From NCBI GenBank assembly GCA_030693415.1, contig JAUYAR010000140.1, positions 1-38,237 of the forward strand: a stretch of 38,237 nt of DNA, in the 5' to 3' direction. Source of the stretch: Candidatus Cloacimonadaceae bacterium (GTDB lineage: Bacteria; Cloacimonadota; Cloacimonadia; Cloacimonadales; Cloacimonadaceae). The notes beneath the pieces are model-generated. The model was not told the DNA's origin, made no database searches, and saw only the letters and a program-made list of their open reading frames with translations. Both the position numbers and the translations under genes were made by a program. Below are positions 35,257-38,237 of this stretch, piece by piece. Each line of letters begins with the position of its first letter. Positions within the stretch are counted from its first letter, which is position 1.

Positions 35257-37146
35257 ATGAAGACAAGAATCTTGTTAATTATGGCACTGCTAATTTTAAT
35301 GTCAGCACTGACCGCTTTACAACGCAACCTTGTGGTGGTAGAAATCGCCACCGGAACCTGGTGCGTATATTGTCCGGGCTCCGCTATGGGCGCACACGAC
35401 CTTTTGACCAACGGACACGCAGTCGCGATTGTGAAAAACCACAACGGCGACAGCTATGCCAACACCTTCTCCAACGCTCGCAACTCTTATTACAACGTGA
35501 CCGGATACCCTTCAGCTTTTTTTGACGGCTTGAATGTCACCGCCGGCGGAAACGCCACCCAATCTATGTATAACAACTATCTTCCCAAGGTAAACGCCCG
35601 CCTTGCCATCCCTTCCAGATATACGATCGGCGCCGTGGGAAGCAGCACCGGAAACCAATATACCGTGATCGTCACGGTCACCAAGCCGGAAGCCGACACC
35701 AATACCAACGTCGTGCTGCACTCATCTTTGACCGAATCGAACATCCCGCAGGTGTGGTTCAATCAAACCACCGTGGAAAACGTCAACCGTTTGATGGCTC
35801 CCAGCCAAAACGGCACTCCGATCAACCTGGCAACCGGTGAGCAGACAACCGTAACCTTGACTTTCAATGTCGCGGCAAACTGGAACATCGCCAATTGCGA
35901 ACTTGTGCTCTGGCTGCAAAACACCGTCAGCAAAGAGACTCTGCAAGGCGCAAAATATTCGTTGGCAGCTTTGACCGGTGCCTATCCCGTTTCCCACGAA
36001 ACCATCCAGTTTCCAAACATGTATGTGAACGGCACTTCCACGATTCCGATCACGATCACTAATTTCAACAGCACGGCTGCCACTGGAACGATAAGCATCT
36101 CCAACCCCGTCTTTGCAGTCAGCACCACCACGATCAACATCCCCCCCACCCAATCCACGGTGGTCAACGTAACGTTCAGCCCCACCGCTGCGCAGAACTA
36201 TACCGGAAATTTGAATATCACCAGCAATCTCTATAATCATCCCAACATCAACATCCCGCTTTCCGGAACAGGATTTCTGAACGTTGCACCGGTGGCTACC
36301 AACGTCATCATATCAGGACCACCGGTCCTCTATCAAGCACAAACAGGAAACTATACTTTCAGCGATGCCGACGGCAACACGGAAGGCACCACGATCTATA
36401 AATGGTATCGGGTTGTAAACAACGTTCCCACTCTGATTACAGGCGCCAATACAAACACTTATAGCGCGGTAGAATTGGATCTGGGCTTCCCCCTTGCCTT
36501 TGAGGTTACTCCCGTCGATCAACATGGCATGCCAGGCACTCCGGTAATGAGCACTTACACGATCCCGATCGAAGTGCTACCCCCTCCCCAGAATTTCAAC
36601 GCCGTCTTTCAGACACCGCACGTCATCTTGACCTGGCAGCGTCCGGTTCATTTCGAAGGCAGAGGAATGGTGGGCTACCGCATCTTTCGCAACGGACTCA
36701 ATATCTCCACGATCACCAATCCGAATACACTGGCTTTCACCGATACCCATGTAGCCATCGGAATTCACGAGTATTGGATCTGCACCCTGTTCAACGATCC
36801 GATGATGCTCTCCGATCCATCCAATATCGTCACTGTAAATGTCGGTGTCAGCAATGACGACAACGTTGTCAGTCCGGTAGCGGTGAACGTCTATCCCAAT
36901 CCTTTCGTTGATAGCGCCATCATCGAATTCAGCACCAAGGCAAATCAATCCGTCCAAATCGGCATCTATAACCTGAAAGGTCAATTGGTCAAAACCTTTG
37001 ATCTGACCACTGATTCAGCCGGTCTGGGCAACATTCGCTGGGATGGCACAGACTCCAAAGGCAATGCCGTCAACAGCGGTGTCTATCACTACAGATTGAA
37101 GAGCGCCGAGATCAGCCGTCAGGGCAAGATCATCAAGATGAACTAA
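35257..37146 (+). CDS. Secreted Omp28-like protein with T9SS-type C-terminal sorting domain
   Basis: The 629-residue exported protein has a signal peptide, MKTRILLIMALLILMSALTA. A thioredoxin-fold/Omp28-related domain follows (about 22-240) with a CxxC motif at C36-C39 (TWCVYC). An ASH/Ig-like repeat spans about 255-345 (ITITNFNSTAATGT..PLSGTG), and further Ig/FN3-like modules cover 350-540. The last ~85 residues (VNVYPNPF, IYNLKGQLVKTF, DGTDSKGNAVNSGVYHYRL, then a basic tail) are a type A sorting-signal-like module. In FCB-group bacteria these direct proteins through type IX secretion to the cell surface. The ATG at 35257 is preferred over 35212 because GGGAG lies five bases before it and the signal peptide starts there. 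Two terminators follow. Substrate or redox role is unknown. Confidence 0.85.
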   Translation: MKTRILLIMALLILMSALTALQRNLVVVEIATGTWCVYCPGSAMGAHDLLTNGHAVAIVKNHNGDSYANTFSNARNSYYNVTGYPSAFFDGLNVTAGGNATQSMYNNYLPKVNARLAIPSRYTIGAVGSSTGNQYTVIVTVTKPEADTNTNVVLHSSLTESNIPQVWFNQTTVENVNRLMAPSQNGTPINLATGEQTTVTLTFNVAANWNIANCELVLWLQNTVSKETLQGAKYSLAALTGAYPVSHETIQFPNMYVNGTSTIPITITNFNSTAATGTISISNPVFAVSTTTINIPPTQSTVVNVTFSPTAAQNYTGNLNITSNLYNHPNINIPLSGTGFLNVAPVATNVIISGPPVLYQAQTGNYTFSDADGNTEGTTIYKWYRVVNNVPTLITGANTNTYSAVELDLGFPLAFEVTPVDQHGMPGTPVMSTYTIPIEVLPPPQNFNAVFQTPHVILTWQRPVHFEGRGMVGYRIFRNGLNISTITNPNTLAFTDTHVAIGIHEYWICTLFNDPMMLSDPSNIVTVNVGVSNDDNVVSPVAVNVYPNPFVDSAIIEFSTKANQSVQIGIYNLKGQLVKTFDLTTDSAGLGNIRWDGTDSKGNAVNSGVYHYRLKSAEISRQGKIIKMN

Positions 37147-37152
37147 TCCACC

Positions 37153-37218
37153 ATGCAGCTTTTTTGACAAAGCTGCATCAAGATAGTAAAACCCCGGAAA
37201 CAATCCGGGGTTTTCTTT
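37153..37218 (+). terminator. Two consecutive terminator hairpins
   Basis: The first is a perfect 10-bp stem, ATGCAGCTTT/AAAGCTGCAT, with a 6-base loop (37153-37178). The second is CCCCGGA/TCCGGGG (37192-37210), flanked by an A-tract upstream and TTTTCTTTT downstream. It can therefore work in both directions, between the secreted-protein gene and the convergent 86-aa gene. Confidence 0.85.
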
Positions 37219-37266
37219 TGGAGAAAGTTTTATTGGACAATCAGATAGTGGGATAAAGCTGGGGGC

Positions 37267-37527
37267 TTATGATGCTTCCGTTTCTGAAATTGCATGGACT
37301 TTGGCGACGATTTCCTCACGAATCAAGGAAAGTTTCTTCTTCACGTCCGCCCAATCGGAAAAGTGATATTTATCAACCACATCCACAGTCCTACCGCTTT
37401 TCATAAAGATACTGAACCCCAATCTGCTGTATCCGATAGTAGATGTATCCTGCCCCAAGTCCTTGACGCGGGAAACGCTTTCCACTTCCTCCAGTTTCAA
37501 TTGTCGTCCATTCGGCAGCTTGTACAT
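37267..37527 (-). CDS. Small conserved-looking hypothetical protein (86 aa)
   Basis: The product is small and soluble, beginning MYKLPNGRQLKLEEVESVSRV, with a beta-rich first half and a helical C-terminus (VKKKLSLIREEIVAKV). It has no signal peptide, cysteines or recognised domain; the layout suggests a compact PH-like or regulatory fold, but this is a guess. AGGGATG lies just before the ATG, supporting translation. It is convergent with the secreted-protein gene and shares its bidirectional terminator. Confidence 0.6.
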   Translation of the reverse strand: MYKLPNGRQLKLEEVESVSRVKDLGQDTSTIGYSRLGFSIFMKSGRTVDVVDKYHFSDWADVKKKLSLIREEIVAKVHAISETEAS

Positions 37528-37867
37528 TTTTCATCCCTTACTTATTGTAATTTTCAACATGACCATGTATTTTTGATCAAGAAATCTGGCAAGTGTTTTT
37601 TTTGCTTAGCCAAAAAAATACAGTGAATAGTGGGTCTGGCATCCTTTACGTTTCCGATTTACGTTTACTCTCCTCCGCAGCAATTCTCCAAGCAATTCCA
37701 ATACTGCGCTACACTGGATATTCACCTTGGCGGCAAGCCGCTCTCCCACTTGATTAACGCTTTGGATGTAGCGCAGCATGCCGATGCTGTGAAGACCTGA
37801 GACCTATTGGAGAGTCACCCTTTTAAGTATCCAGGCAAAACCCTGGAAAATAGTGAAGGAGAAAACG
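37528..37867. other. Intergenic region with nested inverted repeats
   Basis: CTGCGCTACA (37704-37713) is exactly complementary to TGTAGCGCAG (37767-37776). The 53-bp interval holds a smaller hairpin, GCGGCAAGCCGC (37730-37741). A further short hairpin, CCAGGCAAAACCCTGG (37830-37845), precedes the small gene at 37868. The region could be a structured leader or a remnant of a mobile element. No tRNA or known riboswitch was recognised. Confidence 0.4.
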
Positions 37868-38071
37868 ATGAGAGAGATGCTTAGCTTACGTGGCCGGTTG
37901 AGCCCAGCTTATGGAATAAAAGAAGTTGAGCTCTCGTCTAAAGAGTATCGGAAAGAATATCAGCATTCACCTGTTCCCTCGTTCACGGGGTTTGGCATTC
38001 GCAGCACCCGGAGCTATCTTGTGTCGCCCCTGATGGAACTGGCGCACCGGAACCGACGGGGACGTCGGTAA
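37868..38071 (+). CDS. Possible small basic protein (67 aa)
   Basis: The frame begins MREMLSLRGRLSPAYGIKEVEL and ends with the basic RNRRGRR. AAGGAG lies about seven bases before the ATG at 37868, which favours translation. No domain was recognised. The last codons overlap a hairpin (ACCGACG/CGTCGGT, about 38053-38070), and the heptamer array starts 31 bp later. The frame may be a real small gene, a relic of a larger mobile gene, or chance. Confidence 0.35.
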   Translation: MREMLSLRGRLSPAYGIKEVELSSKEYRKEYQHSPVPSFTGFGIRSTRSYLVSPLMELAHRNRRGRR

Positions 38072-38101
38072 TTCCATGTTCCGTTCACTTTTTTCAAAAC
38101 A

Positions 38102-38237
38102 TCTCAATTCTCAATTCTCAATTCTCAATTCTCAATTCTCAATTCTCAATTCTCAATTCTCAATTCTCAATTCTCAATTCTCAATTCTCAATTCTCAATT
38201 CTCAATTCTCAATTCTCAATTCTCAATTCTCAATTCT
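38102..38237. repeat. Perfect tandem 7-bp repeat array (TCTCAAT), runs off the window
   Basis: About 19 uninterrupted copies of TCTCAAT continue to the last base. The unit and orientation are the same as in the array at 29287-29505, but without the 10-bp spacers. The true length is unknown because the window ends inside it. Confidence 0.93.

Overview
The window joins an AT-rich accessory island (about 1-29,200) to a stretch of more GC-balanced housekeeping genes (about 29,500-38,000). The housekeeping part encodes a DnaX clamp-loader subunit, a PPi-type phosphofructokinase, a hexameric glutamate dehydrogenase and a secreted protein ending in a type IX secretion (T9SS)-like sorting domain. That suggests a Gram-negative FCB-group bacterium, possibly a fermentative lineage such as Cloacimonadota. 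The lineage is an inference from gene content only.

Layout, left to right. (a) 1-272: the end of an insertion sequence, with repeats resembling IS21-family terminal repeats, directly abuts the last ~40 codons of a helicase-like gene. (b) 428-8941, minus strand: five genes. They are an HExxH protein, a 1236-residue reverse transcriptase-nitrilase fusion of the DRT1/UG1 type, and three unrecognised proteins that are tightly spaced and partly overlapping. (c) 9014-23323, minus strand: a complete type 1 BREX phage-defence operon. Transcription order is a small HTH regulator, brxA, brxB, brxC, a DUF1016/PDDEXK nuclease, pglX, pglZ and brxL. The brxL product carries an unusual C-terminal MIT_C-like (PLD-fold) domain. 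(d) 23656-29190: a Mu-like transposition module with a winged-HTH protein, a MuB-like ATPase, a MuA-like DDE transposase, an HTH protein and a divergent S24/LexA-type repressor. Repeated TGTCCAAGCG sites and a 15-bp inverted repeat accompany it. (e) 29287-29505: an array of a 7-bp repeat (TCTCAAT) at the island edge. The same repeat returns at 38102 and runs off the window. (f) 29539-38071: glycosyltransferase, dnaX, pfp, gdhA, the secreted Omp28-like protein and two small hypotheticals.

How it fits together. The whole minus-strand block from the BREX regulator down to the RT-nitrilase has gaps of at most ~72 bp and several start/stop overlaps. It could therefore be read as one very long defence operon in which an RT-nitrilase cassette with three unknown partners is appended to BREX. 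The adjacent Mu-like transposase, ATPase and repressor make it plausible that the block is, or was, cargo of a Mu-like element. Its second end was not found in this window. The most novel parts are the three-gene unknown cassette with the RT-nitrilase, and the BrxL-MIT_C fusion.
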